A DNA stretch of 53,165 nucleotides, taken from NCBI GenBank assembly GCA_937894935.1, contig CALAYC010000332.1:1-53165 (forward strand), read 5' to 3'. The notes beneath the pieces were generated by a model that saw only the letters and a program-made list of their open reading frames with translations, did no database searches and was not told where the DNA came from. The first letter of the stretch is position 1, and each line of letters opens with the position of its first letter. The translations under genes were made by a program, and so were the position numbers. Source of the stretch: an uncultured Verrucomicrobiota bacterium (GTDB lineage: Bacteria; Verrucomicrobiota; Verrucomicrobiia; Limisphaerales; JADLHS01). Of the stretch, positions 18,123 through 25,966 are shown piece by piece.

Positions 18123-18845
18123 ATGAGATTTGCGATTCTAGCGGATATTCACGGCAACCTGGACGCGCTCCAAGTAGTGCTGGATGATTGCAAGAAACAA
18201 CAGGTGACCCATTACGCCTGTCTGGGAGACGTTGTCGGATATAACGCGAATCCCAAAGAATGCCTCGACATCATCCGCTCCATGGGTATGCCCTGCGTGA
18301 AGGGCAATCACGACGAATACTGTTCCACTGAGGAACATCTGGAAGGTTTCAATCCCGCCGCGGCCGAAGCCGTCAATTGGACGCGCAAGCAACTCACCGA
18401 AGATGATCGCCAATGGCTGCGTGAGTTGAAGTACACGCGCATGGTGACGAATTTCACGATCGTCCACGCCACGCTCGACGGTCCACAACGCTGGGGTTAT
18501 GTCTTCGACAAACTCGCGGCTGCTGCCAGCCTGACGTATCAAAACACTTCAGTTTGCTTTTTCGGTCACACCCACGTTCCGGTGGCATTCATGAAAGACA
18601 GCATGGTGCGTGGCGGAACGTATTCGAAATTCAAGACCGAGCCGGGGAAGAAATATTTCGTCAACGTCGGCGCTGTCGGTCAACCGCGCGATAACAATCC
18701 GAAAGCCGCTTACGTCGTGTATGACACCGTGGACGGCACGATTGAATTGCGTCGGCTGGATTACGACATCGCCGCTGCGCAGAAGAAGATTCTCGCGGCG
18801 GGTTTGCCGGAACGACTTGCCGAACGCTTGGCATACGGCCGCTGA
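18123..18845 (+). CDS. Calcineurin-like metallophosphoesterase (YfcE/ApaH-like)
   Basis: A 240-aa enzyme with all metal-binding motifs in order: DIHGN at the start, GDVVGY, GNHDEY, GHTHVP and a final NVGAVGQPRD. This layout fits small bacterial phosphodiesterases that cut cyclic nucleotides or other phosphoesters with two metal ions. The true substrate is unknown. The gene follows acylphosphatase closely and precedes the ELM1-like gene by 76 bases on the same strand. Confidence 0.93.
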   Translation: MRFAILADIHGNLDALQVVLDDCKKQQVTHYACLGDVVGYNANPKECLDIIRSMGMPCVKGNHDEYCSTEEHLEGFNPAAAEAVNWTRKQLTEDDRQWLRELKYTRMVTNFTIVHATLDGPQRWGYVFDKLAAAASLTYQNTSVCFFGHTHVPVAFMKDSMVRGGTYSKFKTEPGKKYFVNVGAVGQPRDNNPKAAYVVYDTVDGTIELRRLDYDIAAAQKKILAAGLPERLAERLAYGR

Positions 18846-18921
18846 ACCAGTGAAACGCGGAGAATATTCCGCGCGCTGAAACTTCCGCTTGAATTGGCGG
18901 TAAGACGGCGAACCTTCCAGC

Positions 18922-19839
18922 ATGAACCACGCTCTGAAGTTGATTCGTGTCATCTCGGAGGGACGACCGGGTCACGAGAACCAAAGCGTTGGATTGGCGC
19001 TGGCGCTGGCGCGACGCATCGGAGCGGAGGTGGATATTATTCGCATTCCTGCGACCTGGAATTTGCTCACGCGTCGCAAAGCTGCACTTCAAGCCGGTAA
19101 AGGCATTCCGCAACTGCTCATTGGCACCGGTCACAAAGTCCATTTACCGCTGTGGTTCGCCGCGCGAAAATTCAACGCGCGCTCGGTAGTCATCATGGAG
19201 CCGACCTGGCCGAAGCGGTTGTTCGATCTTTGCATTCGACCGCAACACGATGGCGAAACCCCCTCTCCACACGTTATCACGACGCTTGGTGCGTTGAATC
19301 GGCTGCCTGAAGAGATTCCAACCAAACAGAACCGCGGCGTCGTGCTGATCGGTGGTCCGTCGAGATCGCATGGTTGGTCGGCGGAGGAAACAGCGAATGC
19401 GATTGCGACGGTGGTTCATTCGCGCTCGGGCCTGAACTGGACAATCTCCGATTCGCGTCGGACGCCCGCAGGTTTTCTGGAACAACTGCGCAAACGCAAA
19501 CTCAACGCAGAAATAATCTCGCATCAGCAGACGAAGCCCGATTGGTTGCCGGCACAACTCATGGCCGCGCAGGAAGCGTGGGTGACCGAAGACAGCGTCT
19601 CGATGATTTTTGAGGCGGTAACGGCGCGCGCGCGAACGGGAATTTTCCCTGTGCCAAGAATCAATCCGGCGGCCGATCCCGTGCGAGCGATTGAAAAACT
19701 GGTACGCGAGGGATATGCGACACCATTCGACGTTTGGGCAAACACCGGTCAACAGCTCCCGGAGCCGAAGCCGCTTCATGAAACCGCGCGTTGTGCCGAT
19801 TTAGTTTTGACTCGGTTGTTTCCAGTCGTAAAAGGCTGA
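18922..19839 (+). CDS. Mitochondrial-fission ELM1-like protein
   Basis: A 305-aa protein matching the bacterial ELM1 family (DUF1022). The opening ISEGRPGHENQSVGLALAL, the middle LLIGTGHKVHLPLW and VVIMEPTWP, and the late WVTEDSVSMIFEAV are its hallmarks. The fold resembles GT-B glycosyltransferases; the VTEDSVSMIFEA motif corresponds to a sugar-nucleotide-binding region. In bacteria these genes often lie near lipopolysaccharide genes, which is not the case here. Biochemical role unproven. Confidence 0.85.
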   Translation: MNHALKLIRVISEGRPGHENQSVGLALALARRIGAEVDIIRIPATWNLLTRRKAALQAGKGIPQLLIGTGHKVHLPLWFAARKFNARSVVIMEPTWPKRLFDLCIRPQHDGETPSPHVITTLGALNRLPEEIPTKQNRGVVLIGGPSRSHGWSAEETANAIATVVHSRSGLNWTISDSRRTPAGFLEQLRKRKLNAEIISHQQTKPDWLPAQLMAAQEAWVTEDSVSMIFEAVTARARTGIFPVPRINPAADPVRAIEKLVREGYATPFDVWANTGQQLPEPKPLHETARCADLVLTRLFPVVKG

Positions 19840-19894
19840 GGCTGAATCCAAAAATGGTACGCAGACGGACGGCGTTTGCGACATTTGAGGCGGG

Positions 19895-19920
19895 CGATGT
19901 CTAGTTACGATGTCTAGTTA
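19895..19920. repeat. Tandem 13-bp direct repeat
   Basis: The unit CGATGTCTAGTTA occurs twice back to back (19895-19907, 19908-19920) in the gap between the ELM1-like gene and the next gene. It could be a replication-slippage product or a protein-binding site. Confidence 0.8.
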
Positions 19921-20024
19921 AACAGGAAAAGGTGGAGGTTTTTCTCCGCAAAACCGTTATTTAAAACCGCTTAACTGATTGCTGGCGAAGAAGCTGCTAT
20001 TTAGATCCCTGCCTGCGGGCATTC

Positions 20025-20654
20025 ATGCGTTTGAAATTTCATCACCTGCTGATTCTGGGACTGGCGCTCGGCGCGCTGGAAACCTGGTGGCGCGTGTCGC
20101 ATCCTCCGGCGCCGGACGATGACGTGGAAATCCCGTTTGTACCGCGCATGAAAGTTCAAGCGCGCGAATCCATCGCTCCGCTGGCGACGCTTCCACCGGT
20201 TTCCGTGACGAACTGGTCTTCGCAATTAAATGCCGTGCTGAATTCCGGTGAGTCCACGACGAATCAGGCGATCACATTACTCGCGATGTTTCCCAATCTG
20301 CCGCCCGAGGCCCAAACCGAAGCCGCGCAGCACGCGAGTCGATTGATGCCGACAACGTATTTCAGCACGCTTGGCGTGCAATTGACCAATCCCGCCATAA
20401 CTCCAACCGCGCGGCGCGCCATCTTTGCCGATCTATTAATGCGACCTAACGCCGTGAAATTGCCGTGGCTCGTCGAGGTCGCGCGGAATCCGATCGATAC
20501 CCAAGGCGACGAAGCGTTGTTTCTGCTCAGGTCAGTGTTGAATGAAGATCATGGTGAGGACTGGCCGTTATGGCATGAACGGGTGGCGACATGGTTAACC
20601 CTTAATCCCGATCCGGTTATTCCGCCGAATCCCGGAATGCCAGTCAGTAATTGA
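20025..20654 (+). CDS. Uncharacterised membrane-anchored or exported protein
   Basis: A 209-aa protein beginning MRLKFHHLLILGLALGALETWW, a single hydrophobic N-terminal segment that is either an uncleaved anchor or a signal. A Pro-rich linker follows. The body (QAITLLAMFPNLPPEAQTEAAQHA, TARRAIFADLLMRPNAVKLPWL) is helical, in a style reminiscent of HEAT-like or tetratricopeptide-like solenoids, but no family is recognised. The tail is rich in Pro and Asn. It precedes the DegT aminotransferase gene by 75 bases on the same strand. Confidence 0.7.
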   Translation: MRLKFHHLLILGLALGALETWWRVSHPPAPDDDVEIPFVPRMKVQARESIAPLATLPPVSVTNWSSQLNAVLNSGESTTNQAITLLAMFPNLPPEAQTEAAQHASRLMPTTYFSTLGVQLTNPAITPTARRAIFADLLMRPNAVKLPWLVEVARNPIDTQGDEALFLLRSVLNEDHGEDWPLWHERVATWLTLNPDPVIPPNPGMPVSN

Positions 20655-20729
20655 GCGCCGAAAAATTGATTTCCCCCATCACTAAATTCGCTATCTTGCC
20701 CACACTTTTTATTGAACCTACACACGCAA

Positions 20730-21842
20730 ATGCACGACAAAATCCCCTACCTTGACCTACCCGCGCAAATCCGTCCGTTGCGCAAAGAAATTGACGCCGC
20801 CATCGCGCGCAACATTGACGCGTGTTCCTTTTGTCTCGGACCGGACGTGGTTCAATTCGAAAAGGACTTCGCCAAATACATCGGCACGGAACATTGTGTC
20901 GCTTTCAACAGCGGCACGTCTGCCTTACACGTCGCGTTGCTGTTGCTCAATATCAAGCAAGGCGATGAAGTCATTACCACGCCGCATACGTTCGTAGCGA
21001 CGAGCTGGGCGATTTCTTATGTCAACGCCAAGCCGGTGTACGTGGACATTGATGATGCGACGTTCAATCTCGATCCGGCGTTGATTGAAAAGGCCATTAC
21101 GCCGCGCACCAAAGCGATCATGCCGGTGCATCTCTACGGGCATCCGTTCGATCTCGATCCTGTTCTTGCGATTGCGAAGAAGCACAATCTGCCGGTAGTC
21201 GAAGACACCGCGCAGGCGCATGGCGCGAAATACAAAGGCAAAACAGTCGGCACATTCGGTGACATTTCCTGTTTCAGCTTTTATCCCGGAAAGAATCTCG
21301 GTGCAGCGGGTGAAGGCGGTGCGCTGTGCACGAATAACGCTGAGTTCGCCAAACGCGCTCGTTCGTTGCGTGAACATGGTTCAAGCGTGCGTTACTACCA
21401 TGATGAAGTCGGCTTCAACTATCGCATGGAAGGCATTCAAGGCGCGGTGCTCGGCGTGAAGTTACCGCATTTGCCCGCGTGGACCGCCGGTCGGCAACGC
21501 GTGGCCAAGCGCTACGCTGAGTTGTTGAAAGACACGCCGCTGAAATTGCCCACCCAAGCGCCGTGGGCCGAAAGCGTGTGGCATCTTTACGTCGTGCGTC
21601 ATCCCCAACGTGACGCGCTTAAAAAGCATCTTGAAGAAAACGGTGTCGGTTGTGCATTGCACTATCCGCTGCCGTTGCATTTGCAAAAATGCTACGCGCA
21701 TCTCGGCTACAAGGAAGGCGACTTCCCGGTTTCCGAGAAAGCCGCACGCGAATGTCTCAGTCTGCCGATTTATCCAGAACTGACGGATGCGCAGATTCAG
21801 CGCGTCGCCGACGTCATTAAGGATTTTTTCAAGAAGAACTGA
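20730..21842 (+). CDS. DegT/DnrJ/EryC1/StrS family aminotransferase
   Basis: A 370-aa PLP enzyme that transaminates keto-sugars, usually for nucleotide-sugar or surface-glycan synthesis. Visible motifs are GPDVVQFEKDFAKYIG, FNSGTSALHVALL, the PLP-contacting VVEDTAQAHGA, and the Schiff-base lysine in SFYPGKNLGAAGEGG. I chose ATG 20730 over the upstream in-frame TTG 20712. No other sugar-modifying genes are adjacent, so the substrate is open. Confidence 0.93.
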   Translation: MHDKIPYLDLPAQIRPLRKEIDAAIARNIDACSFCLGPDVVQFEKDFAKYIGTEHCVAFNSGTSALHVALLLLNIKQGDEVITTPHTFVATSWAISYVNAKPVYVDIDDATFNLDPALIEKAITPRTKAIMPVHLYGHPFDLDPVLAIAKKHNLPVVEDTAQAHGAKYKGKTVGTFGDISCFSFYPGKNLGAAGEGGALCTNNAEFAKRARSLREHGSSVRYYHDEVGFNYRMEGIQGAVLGVKLPHLPAWTAGRQRVAKRYAELLKDTPLKLPTQAPWAESVWHLYVVRHPQRDALKKHLEENGVGCALHYPLPLHLQKCYAHLGYKEGDFPVSEKAARECLSLPIYPELTDAQIQRVADVIKDFFKKN

Positions 21843-21879
21843 GCGGAATTCAGGCGTCGCTTCGGCGGCGACTTCAATT

Positions 21880-22440
21880 TCAGGCAGCGGGTTTCAAACC
21901 CCGCTGCCACAAATCAAAGTGATACAAGGCCACCGTGACGAGCGAGTGGCCGATTTTATTCTCAGCGACCAGTTTCGGAATCTCCACTATCGGAACGAGG
22001 CGCGTGATTAAATCTTCGCCCTGATCAAACTCTACCGGATGGACGCAGCGGCAATTCTCAACCAGCACCGTATAGCAGATATTGCTCATGATGGCGGGGT
22101 TGGCGAAAGTTTGTCCCAGGATACGCGCGTTTGCGCCTTCGAAGCCGGTTTCCTCGCGCAACTCCCGCACCCCAGCGGCCACGGGTGAGGCGTCTTTCGC
22201 GTCAATAATTCCGCCCGGGATCTCCAGCTCAACGGTGTTTGAACCGTGACGATATTGCTCAATCATCACAACCTGCTGATCAGGCGTAGTGGCCACAACA
22301 TTGACCCAATTTGGCGATTCGATAACGAAAAAGTCGTGCTCAGCATTGGTTCGGGGCGAGATTTTCAGGTCTGAGCGCAGGGAAAAGATACGGAAGTTGC
22401 CGAGCGGGCGGGAGCCGATTTGTTTCCAGGGTTTAATCAT
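21880..22440 (-). CDS. Nudix hydrolase (ADP-ribose pyrophosphatase-like)
   Basis: A 186-aa hydrolase of nucleoside diphosphate derivatives. The Nudix box is present as GGIIDAKDASPVAAG followed by VRELREETGFEG, with Asp in place of the first Glu. The N-terminal strand region (VVATTPDQQVVMIEQYRHG and LEIPGG) matches NudF-like ADP-sugar pyrophosphatases. ATG 22440 (MIKPWKQIG) is preferred to the longer frame, which would add an atypical 34-residue leader. Divergent from rpoZ. Confidence 0.9.
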   Translation of the reverse strand: MIKPWKQIGSRPLGNFRIFSLRSDLKISPRTNAEHDFFVIESPNWVNVVATTPDQQVVMIEQYRHGSNTVELEIPGGIIDAKDASPVAAGVRELREETGFEGANARILGQTFANPAIMSNICYTVLVENCRCVHPVEFDQGEDLITRLVPIVEIPKLVAENKIGHSLVTVALYHFDLWQRGLKPAA

Positions 22441-22594
22441 GGCCGAACGAGGTTCTGGTCTGGGCCGATGATTGTCAAACCGTGGGTTGTGGCGATCGGT
22501 CGCCGGATCCGATTGGCGGAACGGGTAAATTTTCAGTTGCACGGCGGCGATGGTCGGCTACCCTGTCGCGCTCTATTTTGGTATCGAAGTCACT

Positions 22595-22849
22595 GTGAAC
22601 GCTGAACTCTGCAAGAAAGCTCTGGAAAAGGTTGGCAACGCCAACGTTTTGATCAACATCGTCTCGCGCCGTGTCCGGCAGCTGAACGCCGGTGGCGGTG
22701 GCATGGGACGACCGCTGATTGCGGACTATACCAATCTGGGCGCGGCGGATATTGCCTTGCGCGAAATCATCGAAGACAAAATCGGTTGGGAATTGCCAGC
22801 GGTGGAAGAACTGACCCGGCCGGTAGCCAAGAAGCGCAAGAAGCACTGA
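22595..22849 (+). CDS. rpoZ: RNA polymerase omega subunit
   Basis: An 84-aa small subunit that helps assemble RNA polymerase. VNAELCKKALEKVGNANVLI and NIVSRRVRQLNAG, then ADIALREIIEDKIGWELP, fit the omega pattern used in Verrucomicrobiota, and the tail is basic (KKRKKH). GTG 22595 starts exactly at the conserved N-terminus; ATG 22550 would add 15 unconserved residues. A strong terminator follows. Confidence 0.8.
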   Translation: MNAELCKKALEKVGNANVLINIVSRRVRQLNAGGGGMGRPLIADYTNLGAADIALREIIEDKIGWELPAVEELTRPVAKKRKKH

Positions 22850-22871
22850 ACGTAGCGCGCTTGATTTTCAC

Positions 22872-22906
22872 ACAGCCAGAGGCTCAACCTCTGGCTGTTT
22901 TGTTTT
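22872..22906 (+). terminator. Intrinsic terminator after rpoZ
   Basis: An 11-bp stem (22872-22882 with 22888-22898, loop CTCAA) is followed by TTTGTTTT, a classical rho-independent terminator 22 bases past the rpoZ stop. Confidence 0.92.
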
Positions 22907-23040
22907 CAGCAAACGTTGAGTTTGCCACTTTGAATGGCGGCGCGCATTGCATGGATGCCCGAGGATTCCGATTCAGCAACTGAGACCGATGGAATTTACG
23001 TTTTGCGCGTTTGCTCCTTTGCGTTAATTCTCTTAGACCG

Positions 23041-23496
23041 ATGGCCGACATTATCACCAATCACAAAGCCCGGAGGGATTACCACATCCTCGAAACATTC
23101 GAGGCGGGTATCGTGTTGCGCGGTACGGAGGTGAAGGCGTTGCGCGCCGGCAAGGGCCAGATCGCCGACGCCTTTGCGCGGGTGGAAAAGGACGAAGTCT
23201 GGCTCTACAACGCGCACATTGACGAATACTCCCACGGCAACCTGAACAATCACGCGCCCAAAGCCCCGCGTAAATTGCTCCTGCACAAGGCGGAGATTCG
23301 CAAACTTTTCGGCCTGGCATCAGTCAAAGGTAATGCGCTGTTCCCGTTGGCGATGTATTGGAAGAATGGCAAAGTAAAAGTCTCCATCGGCATCGGCAAA
23401 GGCAAGCAACAATTCGACAAGCGCGACGACATCAAGAAGCGCGAATCCGACCGCGAACTGAGGCGGGCAACGATGAAGTTCGCGAAGGGGAAGTGA
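23041..23496 (+). CDS. smpB: SsrA-binding protein SmpB
   Basis: A 151-aa RNA-binding protein that, with tmRNA, rescues stalled ribosomes by trans-translation. Hallmarks are NHKARRDYHILETFEAGIVL, GTEVKALRAGK, the LLLHKAEIRKL block and a Lys/Arg-rich tail (KKRESDRELRRATMKFAKGK) that enters the decoding centre. ATG 23041 gives the family length; the longer in-frame start adds 10 unlikely residues. I could not find the tmRNA gene next to it. Confidence 0.96.
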   Translation: MADIITNHKARRDYHILETFEAGIVLRGTEVKALRAGKGQIADAFARVEKDEVWLYNAHIDEYSHGNLNNHAPKAPRKLLLHKAEIRKLFGLASVKGNALFPLAMYWKNGKVKVSIGIGKGKQQFDKRDDIKKRESDRELRRATMKFAKGK

Positions 23497-23504
23497 GTTT
23501 GATT

Positions 23505-23600
23505 CAGCCCGAAGGGCTGGCAGAACTTAGCCGGGGGGCGAGGAGCGCAGGGACGATACCCCCGGTCAGCGTCAAACCATCCGCTCACCCTGAAAGGGTG
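23505..23600. repeat. Cluster of three short hairpins (dispersed repeat)
   Basis: Three dyads lie within 96 bases: CAGCCC-GAA-GGGCTG (23505-23519), CCGGGGG (23531-23537) pairing with CCCCCGG (23559-23565), and CACCCT-GAA-AGGGTG (23586-23600). The text around them (cagaacttagccggggg and tgacagaatcgcc) has the look of interspersed repeats common in Verrucomicrobiota intergenic DNA. It sits between smpB and the DUF433 gene and may also act as a transcript end. Confidence 0.75.
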
Positions 23601-23675
23601 ACAGAATCGCCTCGTCTCAGATGCTTCAATAGAAACGCCGATTTGCGAGCTTGTGGGTTGGGGATTTGAAGCAAA

Positions 23676-23909
23676 ATGTCTCTCATGAAATACGCGGAAC
23701 GCATCACGTTTGACCCTGAACAATACGGCGGTCGCCCGCGCATCCGGCATTACCGGCTGCGGGTCAAAGATGTGCTGGACATGCTGGCCGGCGGCGCGAC
23801 GGAACAGGAGATTCTCGCCGACTATGCGTTCTTGGAACCGGCAGACATCCGCGCCTGCTATGAGTATGCGGCCCAGCAAGTGGATCATCCCGTCGTGATG
23901 GCCGCTTAA
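23676..23909 (+). CDS. DUF433 small protein (putative antitoxin)
   Basis: A 77-aa protein of the DUF433 family: ITFDPEQYGGRPRIRHYRLRV, then DVLDMLAGGATEQEILADYAFLEPADIRACYEYAA, a MerR/winged-helix-like fold. Such proteins are commonly paired with a DUF5615 PIN-like toxin, which usually follows at once. Here the next gene is on the other strand and is a transglycosylase, so this looks like an orphan. ATG 23676 or 23685. Confidence 0.85.
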   Translation: MSLMKYAERITFDPEQYGGRPRIRHYRLRVKDVLDMLAGGATEQEILADYAFLEPADIRACYEYAAQQVDHPVVMAA

Positions 23910-23930
23910 TAGCCTGAGCTTAATCCGAGT

Positions 23931-24650
23931 TTAATCCTCCGGCGAAGGGCTGGAATTTTTCAACGCCTCAAACAGCCACTTCTGTCGCTTCGTCGCGCTT
24001 TCCGGAAGCTGGCGCGGATTCCATCGCCTCGGGCTGGGCATCACCGCCAAAAGCTGGGAAATCTGTTCCACGGTCAAGTCCGACGCGCGACAGTTGTAAT
24101 GATAATGAGCGGCGGTTTCCAAACCATAGACCCCGTTTCCAAACTCGATGACATTGATGTACAGCTCCATGATTCGCCGCTTGGACAGCAACAGTTCCAT
24201 CCACATCGTATAGTAGGCTTCCAAGCCTTTCCGCACCCAAGACCGGCCCTGCCACAAAAACAGCGAGCGCGCACATTGCTGAGTAATGGTTGAAGCTCCG
24301 CGCGGAGGCGCACCCGTCGCCTTGGAGTTCTCAAGCGAGATTTTAATCCCCGTCCAGTCAAACCCGTGATGTTGGTAGAATCCTGTATCCTCCGCCATCA
24401 GCACGCCGCTCAGAAACAAGGGCGGCGCATTTTTCAATTCCAACCAGAGCATTTGCTGCCGTTTGACCGGTTGGCCGGTTGAATCTATGCGAAAACGATC
24501 AAAAAATCTTGGTCCCGAACTGGAGGGATTGACAAAGCGCACGAACAAAACCTGTGCAGGCGGCAGGTAGAGCGGCGCGGCCAAAAGCACAATCCCCACG
24601 GCTCGCTTGTGACGCCAGATCCATCCGTTAAGTTTCTTTAGCCGGAGCAT
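23931..24650 (-). CDS. mtgA: Monofunctional peptidoglycan glycosyltransferase (GT51)
   Basis: A 239-aa enzyme polymerising lipid II into glycan strands, without a transpeptidase domain. One N-terminal membrane helix (about residues 17-38) anchors it. GT51 motifs follow: catalytic Glu87 in AEDTGFYQHHGFD, then GASTITQQ, RKGLEAYYTMWMELLLSKRRIMELYIN and FGNGVYGLETAA. The start overlaps the end of the MauE-like gene by 23 bases, which indicates one transcript with it. Its company with a Cys-rich peptide system is unusual. Confidence 0.92.
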   Translation of the reverse strand: MLRLKKLNGWIWRHKRAVGIVLLAAPLYLPPAQVLFVRFVNPSSSGPRFFDRFRIDSTGQPVKRQQMLWLELKNAPPLFLSGVLMAEDTGFYQHHGFDWTGIKISLENSKATGAPPRGASTITQQCARSLFLWQGRSWVRKGLEAYYTMWMELLLSKRRIMELYINVIEFGNGVYGLETAAHYHYNCRASDLTVEQISQLLAVMPSPRRWNPRQLPESATKRQKWLFEALKNSSPSPED

Positions 24651-25068
24651 TTGCTCTCAATGTTTCACGCGTAATCACCACCCCGCCGCCAACCAACAGA
24701 AACAACAAGACGCCGTACGTAAAATAATCCAAGGCACGATTCAGGGCTTTGACCGGAAAAATCCCAAAACATCCGCACCCGCTCACTCCTTTTGAGATCA
24801 TCCAAGCGTGATAGCCTGTGAATAAGACAGCAGCCGTATAAACGACGTAAGCCTTTGAACTTACTGAGATGCCATTGGTCAGCACCGCCAACAGGATGCC
24901 TGCTTCAAAAACAGCCGCGAAGAACAAAAATTGCCGTATGCTCAAAAACGTGAACATCCCATGCGCCGCCACTAATCGCTCTGGCACAAGAGCAATGGAT
25001 AAAAGTTTGGCGACAATGCTCAGGCTGAAAATAACCACCGCCATTCGCACATAAACCCGGAGCGTCAT
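24628..25068 (-). CDS. MauE/DoxX-like membrane protein
   Basis: A 146-aa protein with four membrane helices (about residues 8-26, 45-63, 72-90, 113-133) and a CGCFG motif (Cys98 and Cys100) after SKGVSG. The four-helix DoxX/MauE fold with this Cys pair is linked in the methylamine system to disulfide formation in the exported, Cys-rich amine dehydrogenase subunit. Here a small Cys-rich exported peptide is encoded upstream, which fits the same logic by inference. Two bases separate it from the preceding gene and it overlaps mtgA. Confidence 0.75.
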   Translation of the reverse strand: MTLRVYVRMAVVIFSLSIVAKLLSIALVPERLVAAHGMFTFLSIRQFLFFAAVFEAGILLAVLTNGISVSSKAYVVYTAAVLFTGYHAWMISKGVSGCGCFGIFPVKALNRALDYFTYGVLLFLLVGGGVVITRETLRANAPAKET

Positions 25069-25070
25069 AG

Positions 25071-25877
25071 TCAATAGACGGAGTTGAAGAAATTATCCGT
25101 ACCCGCCGAGACAAACTCCCACGGAATCCATTTCTTTGTCCCCGGCTCAAAATAACTCCGCAGATACACTGGAGCCGGAGTTTTATTTGCCTGCCGAACG
25201 ATCGCGTTAAAAGTAATGACCTTGATTTCTCCGTTTTGTTTCAGCAATTCTTGCGGCGTCGGACGCGGCGCATAATAGGAAAAATGTGTTAGCACACTGT
25301 CATTGGCCCGCCGGGCCGCTATCTCGCCGAGGGGCGCGGGCCAGTAAGACAACGCTTCAACCGTGAGGATTGCCTCTTGCAGGGCGATTTCTACCCATTG
25401 TCCGCCAGCCCGTTTGCGCTCTGGAATCTCGATATGCTCCCAGAACTGCTCCAGCACGTCCTCGCTTGCCGCCGGAGGATTCAGGCCCAGCTTGCCAAGT
25501 CTGTTCCGGTCGAAATCAACGACGCTCTTGACGAATTGACCGTCAGGAGAGCCAAACCGGAAATTTCGGAAATGATCAAACTCATCGCTGTGGTGGTAAA
25601 ATAAAAAGCTGAACAAGAGTGAATCCCACGCGCGCGCCTCTTCGGAACTCATTTGATAGCCGCCTTCCTTTTTGATTTTTGTCAAGCTGGAGCGAAAGGC
25701 AAACGAGTCTTGAATTACCGTAAAATCCAACTTGGCCCATTCGTTCGTGAATGTCGGACTTGAAAGCACAACATGCTCGGGCGGGCGATGTGGTGAAAAA
25801 ACATTGAGCAACAAGAAAACTCCGATGCAAACAACAATCGGCCCCATAAGTAGGAGGGCAAGCTTTTTAGAATTCAT
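25071..25877 (-). CDS. Uncharacterised anchored protein upstream of the MauE-like gene
   Basis: A 268-aa protein: MNSKKLALLLMGPIVVCIGV is a membrane anchor and the rest is a soluble extracytoplasmic domain with no family I recognise (visible stretches: FHHSDEFDHFRNF-like region near YHHSDEFDHFRNF, then QWVEIALQEAILTVEALSYW and a C-terminal WIPWEFVSAG). ATG 25877 is preferred to ATG 25913, whose leader would lie inside a 36-bp palindrome. It ends two bases before the MauE-like gene. Base composition is more AT-rich than in flanking housekeeping genes. Confidence 0.72.
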   Translation of the reverse strand: MNSKKLALLLMGPIVVCIGVFLLLNVFSPHRPPEHVVLSSPTFTNEWAKLDFTVIQDSFAFRSSLTKIKKEGGYQMSSEEARAWDSLLFSFLFYHHSDEFDHFRNFRFGSPDGQFVKSVVDFDRNRLGKLGLNPPAASEDVLEQFWEHIEIPERKRAGGQWVEIALQEAILTVEALSYWPAPLGEIAARRANDSVLTHFSYYAPRPTPQELLKQNGEIKVITFNAIVRQANKTPAPVYLRSYFEPGTKKWIPWEFVSAGTDNFFNSVY

Positions 25878-25913
25878 GCAATCTTCGAGTTTTGGCTCTA
25901 TAATTTGGAACAT

Positions 25914-25949
25914 TCGGGCGAAACAACAAAATTTTGTTGTTTCGCCCGA
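25914..25949. repeat. Perfect 36-bp palindrome between peptide gene and downstream genes
   Basis: Two 18-nt arms meet without a spacer (centre at 25931/25932; outer part TCGGGCG, inner part ending AAAATTTT). In RNA it gives a long stem with an A/U loop. It lies 17 bases past the stop of the Cys-rich peptide gene and 36 bases before the next start. There is no clean U-run after it on the reverse strand. It may act as a partial terminator or a 3' stabiliser that sets peptide expression above that of the downstream genes. Confidence 0.9.
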
Positions 25950-25966
25950 TGATTTGTATCGCTCGA

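Noticed and set aside
19895..19920. CRISPR-like repeat
   Set aside because: Only two contiguous 13-bp copies without spacers; a simple tandem duplication.
23497..23675. tmRNA (ssrA) next to smpB
   Set aside because: The segment is made of short dyads; I found no tRNA-Ala-like ends or tag-encoding frame.
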